From a bacterium (GTDB lineage Bacteria > Vulcanimicrobiota > JABDET01), in contig JAJYZB010000002.1 in assembly GCA_021800275.1 (NCBI GenBank), positions 1 to 64,000 of the forward strand: 64,000 bases of DNA. Direction: 5' to 3'. Below, piece by piece: positions 19,878 to 29,790 of this stretch; the stretch's first letter is position 1, and every line of letters starts with the position of its first letter. Below the pieces are notes generated by a model. It was not told the DNA's origin. It did not search any database and was given only the letters and a program-made list of their open reading frames with translations. A program made the position numbers and the translations under genes.

Positions 19878-20798
19878 TTAAACAACCGCCTCTGATACCT
19901 GTGGATTAAACTCCATTCTAACTTTAATCGCTAACAGAAAATTAAGAGCCAAAAGAAGAGTTCCAACTCCGACATGAGCGGTTGTAAAAAGGATTGATTT
20001 TCCTGTTAAAACCACTCCGATCCCAAGGAAAACCTGCAGAACAACTAAAATAATATTAATCTGACAGATCTTTCTTAAATTGGCAAATCCCCATCCCAAC
20101 CAGGAAGTGCCTGAAACAAAAAATAAAACCAGAAGAGCTCCTATCCTGGTGTGTAGAAAATTCACCATCACGCCAAAACTCATATCCAATCCTGGAGGGA
20201 AAACCTGTCCGAATGCTAGAGGAAAAGTGGAAATCGCTAACCCTGTCCCTAAATGTCTCGCAAACGCGCCTAATAAAATTTGAACATAAATTAAAAGAGG
20301 AGTTGTCAGAGTTAGAACTTTCAAACTATAAATTCGACTCCCAGGCGCCTGAAGCTTCACAGACGTGCCAGAAGTAAAATAAGCCAGACAAACCATAAGG
20401 CAGAAAAAAACTTGAGCCAGGGCTGCATGGGCTGTGGAAACATCAAATGGAAGTCCGTACAGAACTGTGATCCCGCCTAAAAGAGCCTGTGCAAAGACTG
20501 CGCCAAGAGCTGTTATGCCAAGCCATTTTACCCCTTTCGAAAAATTAAATCTCCAGAGCGAAATGACTAATATTAACGTCAACACTGCATCAGTGCCAGC
20601 TAAAATCCGATGTCCATATTCAAACCAGAGAACCCCTTTAAAAGGAGGAAAAAAATGAGATGGAAGGGGCCAGGTTGGAATGGTCATTCCTGCTCCAGTG
20701 CTCATCACCAAAGAACCTGCTAAAATCAATAAAAACGTAAAAATAACCGCAAATAACGCGAAATAATAAACTTTCCTGAACTCCGTATTATTCATCAA
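19878..20798 (-). CDS. ctaA: COX15/CtaA heme A synthase family protein
   Basis: LILAGSLVMSTGAGMTIPTWPL, WFEYGHRILAGTDAVLTL, FLHTRIGALLVL, TTAHVGVGTLLLALNFLLAIK. Confidence 0.88.
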   Translation of the reverse strand: MMNNTEFRKVYYFALFAVIFTFLLILAGSLVMSTGAGMTIPTWPLPSHFFPPFKGVLWFEYGHRILAGTDAVLTLILVISLWRFNFSKGVKWLGITALGAVFAQALLGGITVLYGLPFDVSTAHAALAQVFFCLMVCLAYFTSGTSVKLQAPGSRIYSLKVLTLTTPLLIYVQILLGAFARHLGTGLAISTFPLAFGQVFPPGLDMSFGVMVNFLHTRIGALLVLFFVSGTSWLGWGFANLRKICQINIILVVLQVFLGIGVVLTGKSILFTTAHVGVGTLLLALNFLLAIKVRMEFNPQVSEAVV

Positions 20799-21682
20799 TT
20801 TCCAGGGATGTTTCTGAGCAGTTCAGAAATATCTTTCTTCATCACGAGGAGGTTTGACAGCTTTGAGCCATTAAAATATCCTCGAATTCTTCCTTCTGGA
20901 TCAACCAGAACAAAATCCATGGAATGAATAATCCCCGGATCCTTATGAGGCAGAAGTGTTTCATGAGGAACATACACCAGCATCAAATGAAGTTTTTTTA
21001 AAACCAGAGTGCGAATCTCATCAGGGGTTCCCGTTAAAAAAAACCAGTTTTTATTTTGAAAATGGTTCTGTTTAATGTATTTCTTTAAAACTGACGGAGT
21101 GTCGAATTTAGGATCTACACTGATTGAAACAAAACTGACCCTTGGATTACTAGCAAATTTTTTTTCCAGCAGAGCCATATGATGTTCATCAATCGGGCAT
21201 TCTGAAGTGCAGCGTGTTAAGAAAAAATCTAAAACCCAAACTTTCCCAATTAAACTCTTAGAGGAGAATAATTTCCCATCTTGATCGATTAAAGTAAACT
21301 TTGGAACCTTTCCGTCAACTGAAAGTTTTTTAGGGGGAGAGATGGGTTCAGCTCCTAGCCAGATTCCAATTCCACTGGTAACTGCCACAAAAACGATCAA
21401 AAACACAGTAATTCCCCATACCATGGAAACAGAAGATTTCTTGTCTCGAAAATAGGGGTTGCTGGCAAAAAGCTCCTCTATCTCATTTTTTAATTGACCT
21501 AAAGATCGCCAGCGCGTGTAAAAAAGAAGAAAGAGAAGAAATCCAATCAGCAGAAAAGGAACAACCAGCAAGAACAAAATTCCCGAGTTAAAAGCTTTTA
21601 TCAAGGCTCTCCCTCCAACAGAATTTAGAAGAGCCAGTTTACAGAAGGCGCAGGTTTGAAACAGATGATTAAAGCCCACCAT
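20795..21682 (-). CDS. SCO1/SenC-family copper chaperone with N-terminal TM extension
   Basis: GKVWVLDFFLTRCTSECPIDEHHMALLEKKF; PGIIHSMDFVLVDPEGRIRGYF; CxxxCP plus distal His. Confidence 0.85.
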   Translation of the reverse strand: MVGFNHLFQTCAFCKLALLNSVGGRALIKAFNSGILFLLVVPFLLIGFLLFLLFYTRWRSLGQLKNEIEELFASNPYFRDKKSSVSMVWGITVFLIVFVAVTSGIGIWLGAEPISPPKKLSVDGKVPKFTLIDQDGKLFSSKSLIGKVWVLDFFLTRCTSECPIDEHHMALLEKKFASNPRVSFVSISVDPKFDTPSVLKKYIKQNHFQNKNWFFLTGTPDEIRTLVLKKLHLMLVYVPHETLLPHKDPGIIHSMDFVLVDPEGRIRGYFNGSKLSNLLVMKKDISELLRNIPGN

Positions 21683-21696
21683 AACTCAATGACCTT

Positions 21697-22080
21697 TTAG
21701 CGACTGAGTTGAATAATATGAATTCCATCCCAGATGATTAATGCGCACAAAAGTCCAACTGTCAGCAGGACGCCCAGCACGACCGACAGAATCAAAGGAA
21801 ATTTTTCAAAACGCAAATGCATAAAATAAAAAGAAACAAGATAGGCCTGAGCCAGCATCAAAGCTAAAATCAATTCATTTTTCCAGGGGATGCCTTTATA
21901 CGCCGCGAAAATCTCAAAACCTGTTAAAATCATCAACAGGACCCAAACCAGAATAAACGTCTTTGGACTGACAATAGGTTCTTGTGTATGACTTCCTAAA
22001 TTTTCCATTTTTACATCCACCCCTAAAGGAGATAAATGACAGCCAGAATGAAAACCCAAACCAAATCCACAAAGCTCCAA
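21697..22080 (-). CDS. Cytochrome c oxidase subunit IV (caa3-type)
   Basis: ILVWVLLMILTGFEIFAAY...LALMLAQAYLVSFYFMHLRFEKFPLIL. Confidence 0.75.
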   Translation of the reverse strand: MELCGFGLGFHSGCHLSPLGVDVKMENLGSHTQEPIVSPKTFILVWVLLMILTGFEIFAAYKGIPWKNELILALMLAQAYLVSFYFMHLRFEKFPLILSVVLGVLLTVGLLCALIIWDGIHIIQLSR

Positions 22081-22664
22081 TACATGCCAGCCAATTCAAT
22101 AGTCTCATCTGAAACTTTCCCCATCAATTTCAAAACTCCTATAAAAGAAAGGATAAGAACGCCGGTTAAAACATGAAACCCGTGAAAACCTGTAATCATG
22201 AAAAATAATCCGCTGAATAAAGGAACCCCCCAGGGGTTTGTATTAAGTCTTGCTCCTAACCCAATAAAATGCGCCCACTCATGCGCCTGCATTGCTAAAA
22301 ATACGATCCCGCATAAAATAGTGACCGCATAAAAAAAACCAAATCTCCGATTTTTACCCTGTTTCAAGCCTTCTACAGCCACTGCCATGAATGTGCTGCT
22401 GGAAAGCAGGACCACTGTCATAACAGCTAAATATCCAGGCTCAAAAATCTTCCAGCGATCGGGCCAGGATGGACTGATAAATCTCTCAAAAGTATAAACC
22501 GCGAGAAAACTCCCAAAAAGCAGAGCATCTGAGATGATAAAAATCCACATCATCAATTTCTTTCGATTTCTGGAAAAAGCGGATGGAGCAAACTGCTCCG
22601 CAGAGACTTGCTCAGGGAGCCCATGAATTCCCTCAATCGGTTCCATTCTTCTTATTTCCTCCAT
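22023..22664 (-). CDS. Heme-copper oxidase subunit III
   Basis: KKLMMWIFIISDALLFGSFLAVYT; LAMQAHEWAHFI...GLFFMITGFHGFHVLTGVLIL; YWSFVDLVWVFILAVIYL. Confidence 0.9.
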   Translation of the reverse strand: MEEIRRMEPIEGIHGLPEQVSAEQFAPSAFSRNRKKLMMWIFIISDALLFGSFLAVYTFERFISPSWPDRWKIFEPGYLAVMTVVLLSSSTFMAVAVEGLKQGKNRRFGFFYAVTILCGIVFLAMQAHEWAHFIGLGARLNTNPWGVPLFSGLFFMITGFHGFHVLTGVLILSFIGVLKLMGKVSDETIELAGMYWSFVDLVWVFILAVIYLL

Positions 22665-22724
22665 CTATTAGCCTCCTCCTGGAAAAAATGCCTTTCATTC
22701 CACAAGATCATCTAAAACAATCAT

Positions 22725-23360
22725 CTACACAATTCGCAGCAGACAATACAAATAAATCCATAAAAACGTTAAAAAATGCCAGTATGTTGAAGCCAGACGA
22801 GCGGAAGTAAGGGAAGATTTAAAATTTTTTATCTGCCATGTGCCAAAAAACAAAAAAACGAGCCAAAGAATCCCGCCTAAAAGATGCAGCCCATGCAGAC
22901 AAGTCAATAAATAGAAAAAAGAAGCATGAGGGTTAGTCGGAAGGAAATATCCCTGTCCCTCCATCAATTTCCAGACATAAATCTGCCCTCCTAAAAAAGC
23001 AAATCCTAAAACCACTGTTATTCCAAGCCAAAAATGATATCCATGCTCCTGTAAAGATCTTAATTTTCTTTTTGATATTTCAAAAGTAAAACTTGAAATA
23101 ATCAAAATCATTGTATTCAGCAGTAAAAAAGAGGGGAAATAAATGGGCTTCCAATCCCCTGATTCTCTTCGAATGATAACGGCGCTGGTAAAAGCTGCAA
23201 ACAGCATAATGACCGCAGACAAAAAAAGCCAGAGGCCAATCCATTTTACATGCTCCTTATAATAAAAATCATCCCCTCTAGGAGAGCTTCCATCCCCCCC
23301 ATCAATTGGAATAGGAGGCTTTGTCGATTTTAAAACAGAAGCTGGCATCTTAATGTCCAA
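22725..23360 (-). CDS. Second heme-copper oxidase subunit III-like protein
   Basis: LGGQIYVWKLMEGQGYFLPTNPHASFFYLLTCLHGLHLLGGILWLVFLFF; ASTYWHFLTFLWIYLYCLL. Confidence 0.85.
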   Translation of the reverse strand: MDIKMPASVLKSTKPPIPIDGGDGSSPRGDDFYYKEHVKWIGLWLFLSAVIMLFAAFTSAVIIRRESGDWKPIYFPSFLLLNTMILIISSFTFEISKRKLRSLQEHGYHFWLGITVVLGFAFLGGQIYVWKLMEGQGYFLPTNPHASFFYLLTCLHGLHLLGGILWLVFLFFGTWQIKNFKSSLTSARLASTYWHFLTFLWIYLYCLLRIV

Positions 23361-24228
23361 CCTTATCTAAAACCATCAACACAAATAAAAACGGGAGATA
23401 AACAAGGGCTGCTCTCATTAATTGTCCTGCCAGCGGCTTAGACAGCTTCAGCCAGAATCGCAGAGCGTAAATTAAAAGCAAGCTGCTGAGAATTAAAGAG
23501 CCGATAAAATAAGATGCCCCAGTAACATGAGTAAAAGTTAGAAGAGGGCTCACACCCACCAGAACACATGAACAAATGAGAATTTCATACGCGATCAGAC
23601 GTTCATTTTGAGGAACAGGAAAAATACGAAATCCCGCTTTTTCATAATCCTCTTTAGACAGCCAGGCAATCGCAAAAAAATGAGGAAACTGCCAGAAAAA
23701 AACAATTCCAAAAAGCAGCCAGGCTAATGGACTGATGTGATCCTGCACTGCAGCAGGTCCCATCATAGCCGGTAGAGCTCCTGGGACAGCTCCTGCTGCA
23801 ATACACCAGGAACCAATCTTTTTGGATGGAGTGTAAACAAAAACATATAAAACTAAAGCCAGAGAGGCTAGAAAACCTGTTAACAGATTAACTGTGAAAG
23901 CTAAAATCAACAATCCTGAAAGCGCCAGACAAACTCCAAAAATAAAAGCTTCCGCCACTTCCATTCTTCCTGATGGTAAAGGCCTTCTGGATGTCCTGCT
24001 CATAACAGCATCTTCTTTTATTTCTATAATTTCATTAAAAACATTCGCTCCTCCGATCACAAAAAGAGAGCCCAGTGAAAACGAAAGAAAAAGCAGAAAA
24101 TGAAAACTTCTGCCATCTGCTAAAAAAAAGCCGGTTAAACTAGACAGCCAGACTAAAAGAGAAAGTTTAATCTTAACTAGCTCAGAATAGTTCTGAAGCA
24201 TAATCAAAGGCTTTCTCATAAGCATCAC
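23350..24228 (-). CDS. ctaB: Protoheme IX farnesyltransferase
   Basis: GANVFNEIIEIKEDAVMSRTSRRPLPSGRM; YTPSKKIGSWCIAAGAVPGALPAMMGPAAV; WQFPHFFAIAWLSKEDYEKAGFRIFP. Confidence 0.94.
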   Translation of the reverse strand: MMLMRKPLIMLQNYSELVKIKLSLLVWLSSLTGFFLADGRSFHFLLFLSFSLGSLFVIGGANVFNEIIEIKEDAVMSRTSRRPLPSGRMEVAEAFIFGVCLALSGLLILAFTVNLLTGFLASLALVLYVFVYTPSKKIGSWCIAAGAVPGALPAMMGPAAVQDHISPLAWLLFGIVFFWQFPHFFAIAWLSKEDYEKAGFRIFPVPQNERLIAYEILICSCVLVGVSPLLTFTHVTGASYFIGSLILSSLLLIYALRFWLKLSKPLAGQLMRAALVYLPFLFVLMVLDKVGH

Positions 24229-24262
24229 CTGCAGAAACAGCCTTTAAAAAGTTTCATCTTTG

Positions 24263-26041
24263 TCAATAATTCCCTGCCGCCGCTTGTTCTGGCACCACTT
24301 GAGGTAAATAATCTTTAGCAGCTCCAGGGTAACTGTAGTCATAGGGCCAGCGTTGAACTTCAGGTGAATTTCCTTCCCAATTCTCATAAGGTAGAGGTGA
24401 AGACAGCGTCCATTCAAGTCCATTCGCATTCCAGGGATTAGCTGAAGCTTTTTCCCCTCTCAACATGCTCCAGAAAAAATTAAACACAAAAACTAACTGA
24501 GCTGCTCCAAGAGCAAATGCATTGATACTGATGAATACATTGATAGGCTGCAGTGATTTAAACATCGTGTAATACTGCACAGGATCATACAACCTTCTCA
24601 TCTCACCATGAAGTCCTAAAAACATCATCGGAAAAAAGGTGCAGTAATAAGTGATAAAAGTGATCCAAAAATGAAATTTTCCAAGAGTTTCATTCATCAT
24701 CCTCCCAAACATTTTAGGGAACCAGAAATTCGTCGCGGCAAAAATTCCAAAAAGAGAAGCTCCCGCCATAATAAAATGAAAATGTGAAATCACAAAATAG
24801 GTGTCGTGCAGCTGGATGTCAGCAGGAGCCATTGCTAAAAAAATCCCGCTCAATCCCCCTGTCACAAACAAAGAGACGAATGCCAGTGCAAACAACATCG
24901 GGGTTCTCAACTGAATTTTTGCTTCCCATAAAGTAGCCATCCAATTAAAAGTTTTAATCGCGGAGGGAACCGCGATAATCAAAGTCGTAATATCAAAAAA
25001 CAAACCCAGATATGGATTCATTCCACTGACAAACATATGGTGTCCCCAAACAATAAAACTTAAAGATCCTATAGCCAGGATTGAACCTACCATAGCAGGA
25101 TATCCAAAAATTGGCTTTCTACAAAAAGTTGAAAGAATGTCAGAAGTAAATCCCATGGCTGGCAGCATCACGATATAAACCTCAGGATGTCCTAAAAACC
25201 AAAATAAATGCTGCCATAAAAGAGGCGATCCTCCTTTATTTGGCAAAAGTTTTCCGGCGACATAGAGACCACTTGGCAGAAAAAAGCTGGTTCCAAAATG
25301 TCTGTCCAGAAAGAGCATGACCACAGCAGCAGTCAGAGCAGGAAAAGCTAAAATCCCAACAGCGGCTGTGGTAAAAAGAGCCCATGTGGTAAGCGGCAGC
25401 CTCATCATATGCATTCCTCTGGTTCTCATGCTCAGGACCGTAGTAACAAAATTTAATCCTCCCATGGTAAAAGAAATAATGAAAAATGCCATACCGACAA
25501 TCCAAAAACTCTGTCCCCAGTCAGATCCCGCAATCGCGGTTTTAAGGGCGCTCAAAGGGGGATAAGATGTCCATCCCGCTGAAGCAGGTCCTCCAGGAGA
25601 AAAGAAAAAAGAAGAAAGCATAACCAACAAACCTGTCAAATAAACCCAGTAAGAAAGCATATTGAGAAAAGGGAAAGCCATATCATCAGCTCCTATTTGC
25701 AGCGGAATCAAAAAATTCCCAAATCCTCCAACCAGAGCAGCTGAAAGGAAAAAGAAAACCATTAAAGTCCCATGCATTGTGAACAAGGCGGCATACACTT
25801 CAGGGCGCATGACTCCACCAGGGAATGCTCCAGGAAAGAGAGTTCCTAAAATGGGCCATGAATGTTCAGGCCAGGCAATTTCGAGACGAATCAACATCGC
25901 CATTCCTGCAGCTATCAATGCTGAAGCAAAAGCAGTAATTAGATACTGAATTCCTATAACCTTGTGATTAGTGCTGAAAATATAATGCTGCCAGAAACCA
26001 GGGATTTTGTGATGCCTCTCGACCTGTTTGTCCACTGTCAT
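24263..26041 (-). CDS. ctaD: Cytochrome c oxidase subunit I (A-type)
   Basis: STNHKVIGIQY, WTSYPPLSALKT, GHPEVYIVMLPAMGFTSDIL, FIVWGHHMFVSGMNP, SHFHFIMAGASLFGIFAATNFWFPKMFGR. Confidence 0.96.
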   Translation of the reverse strand: MTVDKQVERHHKIPGFWQHYIFSTNHKVIGIQYLITAFASALIAAGMAMLIRLEIAWPEHSWPILGTLFPGAFPGGVMRPEVYAALFTMHGTLMVFFFLSAALVGGFGNFLIPLQIGADDMAFPFLNMLSYWVYLTGLLVMLSSFFFSPGGPASAGWTSYPPLSALKTAIAGSDWGQSFWIVGMAFFIISFTMGGLNFVTTVLSMRTRGMHMMRLPLTTWALFTTAAVGILAFPALTAAVVMLFLDRHFGTSFFLPSGLYVAGKLLPNKGGSPLLWQHLFWFLGHPEVYIVMLPAMGFTSDILSTFCRKPIFGYPAMVGSILAIGSLSFIVWGHHMFVSGMNPYLGLFFDITTLIIAVPSAIKTFNWMATLWEAKIQLRTPMLFALAFVSLFVTGGLSGIFLAMAPADIQLHDTYFVISHFHFIMAGASLFGIFAATNFWFPKMFGRMMNETLGKFHFWITFITYYCTFFPMMFLGLHGEMRRLYDPVQYYTMFKSLQPINVFISINAFALGAAQLVFVFNFFWSMLRGEKASANPWNANGLEWTLSSPLPYENWEGNSPEVQRWPYDYSYPGAAKDYLPQVVPEQAAAGNY

Positions 26042-26047
26042 TATTAA

Positions 26048-26863
26048 TTATTCTCCTTCGTCTTCTTTTCTCAAATGTGCAAGCTCTTTCTGAAACCTTA
26101 CATTACTTACAACGAAGCAGGTCCCACGCATAGTATAATGCCCCCGACCACAGAATTGAGAACAGGCGATCTCATATTTCCCTTTTTTTTCAGGAATAAA
26201 CCAGGTTGAGATAGTCATTCCAGGAACAGCATCCTGTTTCACACGAAAAGCAGGAACAAAAAAACTGTGAACCACGTCTAAAGATCTGATTCTTAAAACA
26301 ACTGGTTTCCCCACAGGAAGATACAAATCATCTTTGGTCCAGACATCCTGCTTTCCCGCCGAATCTTTAGGATCAATTCCAAGAGGATTTAAAAAAGAAA
26401 TGTATTTAGGGTTGAGTTTTCCAAAAACTCCATCAGGACCAGGGTAAAGAAAACTCCATGAGAACTGTTGAGCGACTACTTCTACCTGAAGAGCATTCGG
26501 AGGAGGAGCCTGAATGACTGTCTTTTTCCAAACTTTTACCCCCCAAATCCCTAAAACGGCTAAAATAATAGCTGTGCCCAATGTCCAGGTAACTTCAAGG
26601 GCATAACTTCCAGGGATGTAAGTCGATCTTTCTTTATTTTGATCCGAATACTTCCAGATAAAATATCCGGTGAGACCCTGAACCAGAACGAAAAAAATGC
26701 CTGTTATAATAAAAAGAACATTCATCATCTGGTCAATGGAAATCCTATTTGAAGCTAATGGAGGCATCCATTTTATAAAAAATGAGGCAGTGCCAATAAC
26801 TACGATCAAAGCAAAAATCAAAAACATACCCCATGCTTCAAGAGGGCGTTTCAATAATTTCAT
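26048..26863 (-). CDS. ctaC: Cytochrome c oxidase subunit II, no fused cytochrome c domain
   Basis: CuA motif CSQFCGRGHYTMRG; DVVHSFFVPAFRVKQDAVPG; ends soon after CuA with no CXXCH. Confidence 0.93.
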   Translation of the reverse strand: MKLLKRPLEAWGMFLIFALIVVIGTASFFIKWMPPLASNRISIDQMMNVLFIITGIFFVLVQGLTGYFIWKYSDQNKERSTYIPGSYALEVTWTLGTAIILAVLGIWGVKVWKKTVIQAPPPNALQVEVVAQQFSWSFLYPGPDGVFGKLNPKYISFLNPLGIDPKDSAGKQDVWTKDDLYLPVGKPVVLRIRSLDVVHSFFVPAFRVKQDAVPGMTISTWFIPEKKGKYEIACSQFCGRGHYTMRGTCFVVSNVRFQKELAHLRKEDEGE

Positions 26864-27210
26864 ACGGGTTCAGTCACTCCTAATCAAAAAAATAGTATGT
26901 TTTATGTCTTCTGAAAAGACTGATCTGAATCCTTCTTTATGGGGAAAACCGTTCGGTTCTATTTATTAATTTTGTCCCTGAGCCACATCTTCAACGCTCA
27001 GTCTATCGGATAAAAATTTCTCGTGGGAATTACGCAGAAATTTTACAAACTGCTTAAATTCACTGCTGCTTCTGTGGAGCAAAAGAGGACTTTTCCTCTT
27101 TTTAACCTCTTTGAGCCTTAAGCCCATTCCTTTTTCCTGTGACATTTTTCACCCCTATTCTGCATTCCCCCATTCTTCCCTCTTTTACTGGATTCAAACT
27201 TCAATGGCTT

Positions 27211-27231
27211 TTTATTTATTTATTTATTTTA
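27211..27231. repeat. (TTTA)n tetranucleotide microsatellite
   Basis: tttatttatttatttatttta in the region upstream of rplY. Confidence 0.9.
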
Positions 27232-27345
27232 TTCTATCCCTATCATACCTTAATTTTAAATTAAAGAAAAGAGGAAAATATGAGCGTTTTGTAAAATTTA
27301 CGCTAGATTACAGGATCAATATATTGTATTCACTGAGGTGTTGCC

Positions 27346-28035
27346 ATGGAACAAATTGTTTTAGAAGTCGAAAAAAGAGAGGAAACAGGAAAAGTCGCTG
27401 CAAAGCTGCTCCGCCAGAAAGGACTCATTCCTGTTGTTCTTTATGGAAAGAAAACCAAAACTTTCCCTCTAAAAATACAAGCTGCCACTTTTAAAAAAGT
27501 CCTTGAAAAAGGCGGGGTGCACAAAATTTTCAATCTTAAAGTCTCCACCGATCATTCCTCAGAAGAAAAAACGTGCGTGATCCAGGAAATCCAAAAAGAC
27601 CCCTTTGGCAAAATAATTCTGCATGTTGATTTCCATGAAATTTCTATGCAGGACAAGATTAAATCAAAAATACCGCTGGAGTTAACAGGCACTTCTCCAG
27701 GGATTAAAGAGGGAGGAATTGTGGACCATGTTTTATGGGAAGTAGAAGTTGAATCCCTTCCTCTTAATCTCCCTGAAAAGATCCTGATTGACATTTCAAC
27801 TCTTACGATCAATCAATCCCTCCACGTGCGAGATATCAAACCTTTAGAAGGAGTTGAAATACTCAACGACCCCGAGGAAGTTCTGGTCGTCATCCATCCT
27901 CCTCGAACAGAAGAAGCTCCTGCCGCTGCAGAAGCCACACTGGCTGTTCAACCTGCAGCCCCTACCCAGCCTGAAGTCATAAGCAAAGGAAAGAAAGAAG
28001 AAGAAGAAACTCCTGAAGAAAAACCGAAAAAGTGA
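27346..28035 (+). CDS. rplY: 50S ribosomal protein L25 (Ctc form)
   Basis: KVAAKLLRQKGLIPVVLYGKKTK; VIQEIQKDPFGKIILHVDFHEI; C-terminal Ala/Glu/Lys-rich tail. Confidence 0.93.
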   Translation: MEQIVLEVEKREETGKVAAKLLRQKGLIPVVLYGKKTKTFPLKIQAATFKKVLEKGGVHKIFNLKVSTDHSSEEKTCVIQEIQKDPFGKIILHVDFHEISMQDKIKSKIPLELTGTSPGIKEGGIVDHVLWEVEVESLPLNLPEKILIDISTLTINQSLHVRDIKPLEGVEILNDPEEVLVVIHPPRTEEAPAAAEATLAVQPAAPTQPEVISKGKKEEEETPEEKPKK

Positions 28036-28038
28036 CGT

Positions 28039-28614
28039 ATGCCCCTGAAAATAGTCATGGGGCTTGGGAATCCGGGAAAAAAATATTTTAAAACTAGACA
28101 TAATCTTGGGTTCTGGGCTGTTGACCTGCTGTCTGAGAGGTTAGAGACAAAATGGCGAGATTCACGCCTGAAATCCGCTATAGCCAGCGCTGAATATGAA
28201 GGATGGAACCTAATCCTGGCAGAACCGACAACCTTTATGAATCTTTCGGGAGAGGCGGCGCGCCTGATTTTAGCGCATTATCAGGCATCTCCTCAAGACT
28301 TGCTCGTTATTTGCGATGATATCAATCTTCCTGTTGGGAAAATCCGCATTCGAAAACAAGGAGGAACCGGCGGTCACCATGGGCTGGGATCACTTATTCT
28401 CTGCTTAGGCAGCCAGGAATTTCCTAGAATACGAATAGGAATTAGACCTCTGGATTCTGAAGTTCTTCCTAATTTAGAAGATTTCGTCCTTTCTCCATTC
28501 CCAAAGGGAGAAGAAGCCATTGTTTCTGAAAGCGTTAAAAAAGCAGGAGATGCTGTTTTATGCCTTCTTGAGGAAGGAATCGAAGCAGCAATGAATCTCT
28601 ACAACAATCAATAA
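28039..28614 (+). CDS. pth: Peptidyl-tRNA hydrolase
   Basis: MGLGNPGKKYFKTRHNLGFWAVDLL; PTTFMNLSGEA; DDINLPVGKIRIRKQGGTGGHHGLGSLI. Confidence 0.96.
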   Translation: MPLKIVMGLGNPGKKYFKTRHNLGFWAVDLLSERLETKWRDSRLKSAIASAEYEGWNLILAEPTTFMNLSGEAARLILAHYQASPQDLLVICDDINLPVGKIRIRKQGGTGGHHGLGSLILCLGSQEFPRIRIGIRPLDSEVLPNLEDFVLSPFPKGEEAIVSESVKKAGDAVLCLLEEGIEAAMNLYNNQ

Positions 28615-29702
28615 GGAGTTCTTCCTAATAAACGGTTAAAATCATCAGGATTGCTGGATTTAGACACAGCTTCTTCGTATGTTATCAATCCCTGCTGATA
28701 AAGATTCTTCAAAGACTGATCCAGGGAGATCATTCCATACTGAGCCCCTGCTTGAATTAAATTAGGGATTTGATGCGTTTTCCCCTCACGAACCACGTTT
28801 CTAACAGCCGGGGTAACCGTTAGAATTTCCATTGCCATGGATCTTCCTGCTCCTTTTGCTTTCTGCAGAAGGGCTTGAGATAAAACCCCTTCTACACTGG
28901 CGGCCAGCTGCATGCGAATTTGCTGCTGCTGATGGGGAGGAAACACATCCACTATCCTATCAATGGTTTGAGCGGCTCCGCTGGTATGCAGAGTAGCAAA
29001 TACCACGTGACCAGTCTCAGCGGCGGTCAGAGCCACACTGATTGTTTCCAGATCGCGCATTTCACCAATAAGAATCACGTTCGGATCTTGTCTTAAAACA
29101 CGAGTTAAAGCAGCTGAAAAAGAATGAGTATCCGGACCAACTTCCCTCTGGCTGATAACTGACAATTTATCTTTATGCAAAAATTCTATTGGATCTTCAA
29201 TCGTAACAATATGAGAGCGGCGGTTTTCATTCACATGATTTAACATAGCGGCAAGAGTTGTTGACTTTCCTGAACCCGTTGGACCTGTCACCAGGATCAA
29301 GCCTCTAGGCTTAACCGCCAACTCCTTTAAAATGGGAGGAAGTCTGAGCTCCTCAATGGTAAACGGACGGGCGGGAATAACACGCAGAGCTGCTCCCCAT
29401 GTCCCTCTCTGCAGATAAACATTCACTCTGAATCTTGACAATCCTGGAACACTGTAAGCCAGATCTAGTTCTTTCTCGGCAATAAATTCGGCTTTCTGCT
29501 GCTCTGTTAAGATGCTTTCTATCATTCTTCTGAGCTGGTCAGGGGTTACCATTTCATAACCTGCTGGAATCAGCTCTCCATCAACTCTCAGCATAGGAGG
29601 GCTACCAGCTTTTAAGTGAAGGTCAGATGCCCCCTTTTCAACCATCAATCTCAGCAAGTCCTCTATTTGAACTTCGGCTTGCATTAAATCTTCTAAAGCC
29701 AT
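28608..29702 (-). CDS. pilT: Twitching motility ATPase PilT
   Basis: Walker A VTGPTGSGKSTTLAAMLNHVN; IEDPIEFLHKDKLSVISQREVG; LIGEMRDLETI; start set at MALEDLMQAE. Confidence 0.94.
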   Translation of the reverse strand: MALEDLMQAEVQIEDLLRLMVEKGASDLHLKAGSPPMLRVDGELIPAGYEMVTPDQLRRMIESILTEQQKAEFIAEKELDLAYSVPGLSRFRVNVYLQRGTWGAALRVIPARPFTIEELRLPPILKELAVKPRGLILVTGPTGSGKSTTLAAMLNHVNENRRSHIVTIEDPIEFLHKDKLSVISQREVGPDTHSFSAALTRVLRQDPNVILIGEMRDLETISVALTAAETGHVVFATLHTSGAAQTIDRIVDVFPPHQQQQIRMQLAASVEGVLSQALLQKAKGAGRSMAMEILTVTPAVRNVVREGKTHQIPNLIQAGAQYGMISLDQSLKNLYQQGLITYEEAVSKSSNPDDFNRLLGRTPY

Positions 29703-29790
29703 TATCTCACCTCTTCTTAACAAAGATGTCTCATTATAACACAGATCAAGGGAAAAGAGCAAGTCTTTAGAATGAAAGCAGAAAGAAAAT

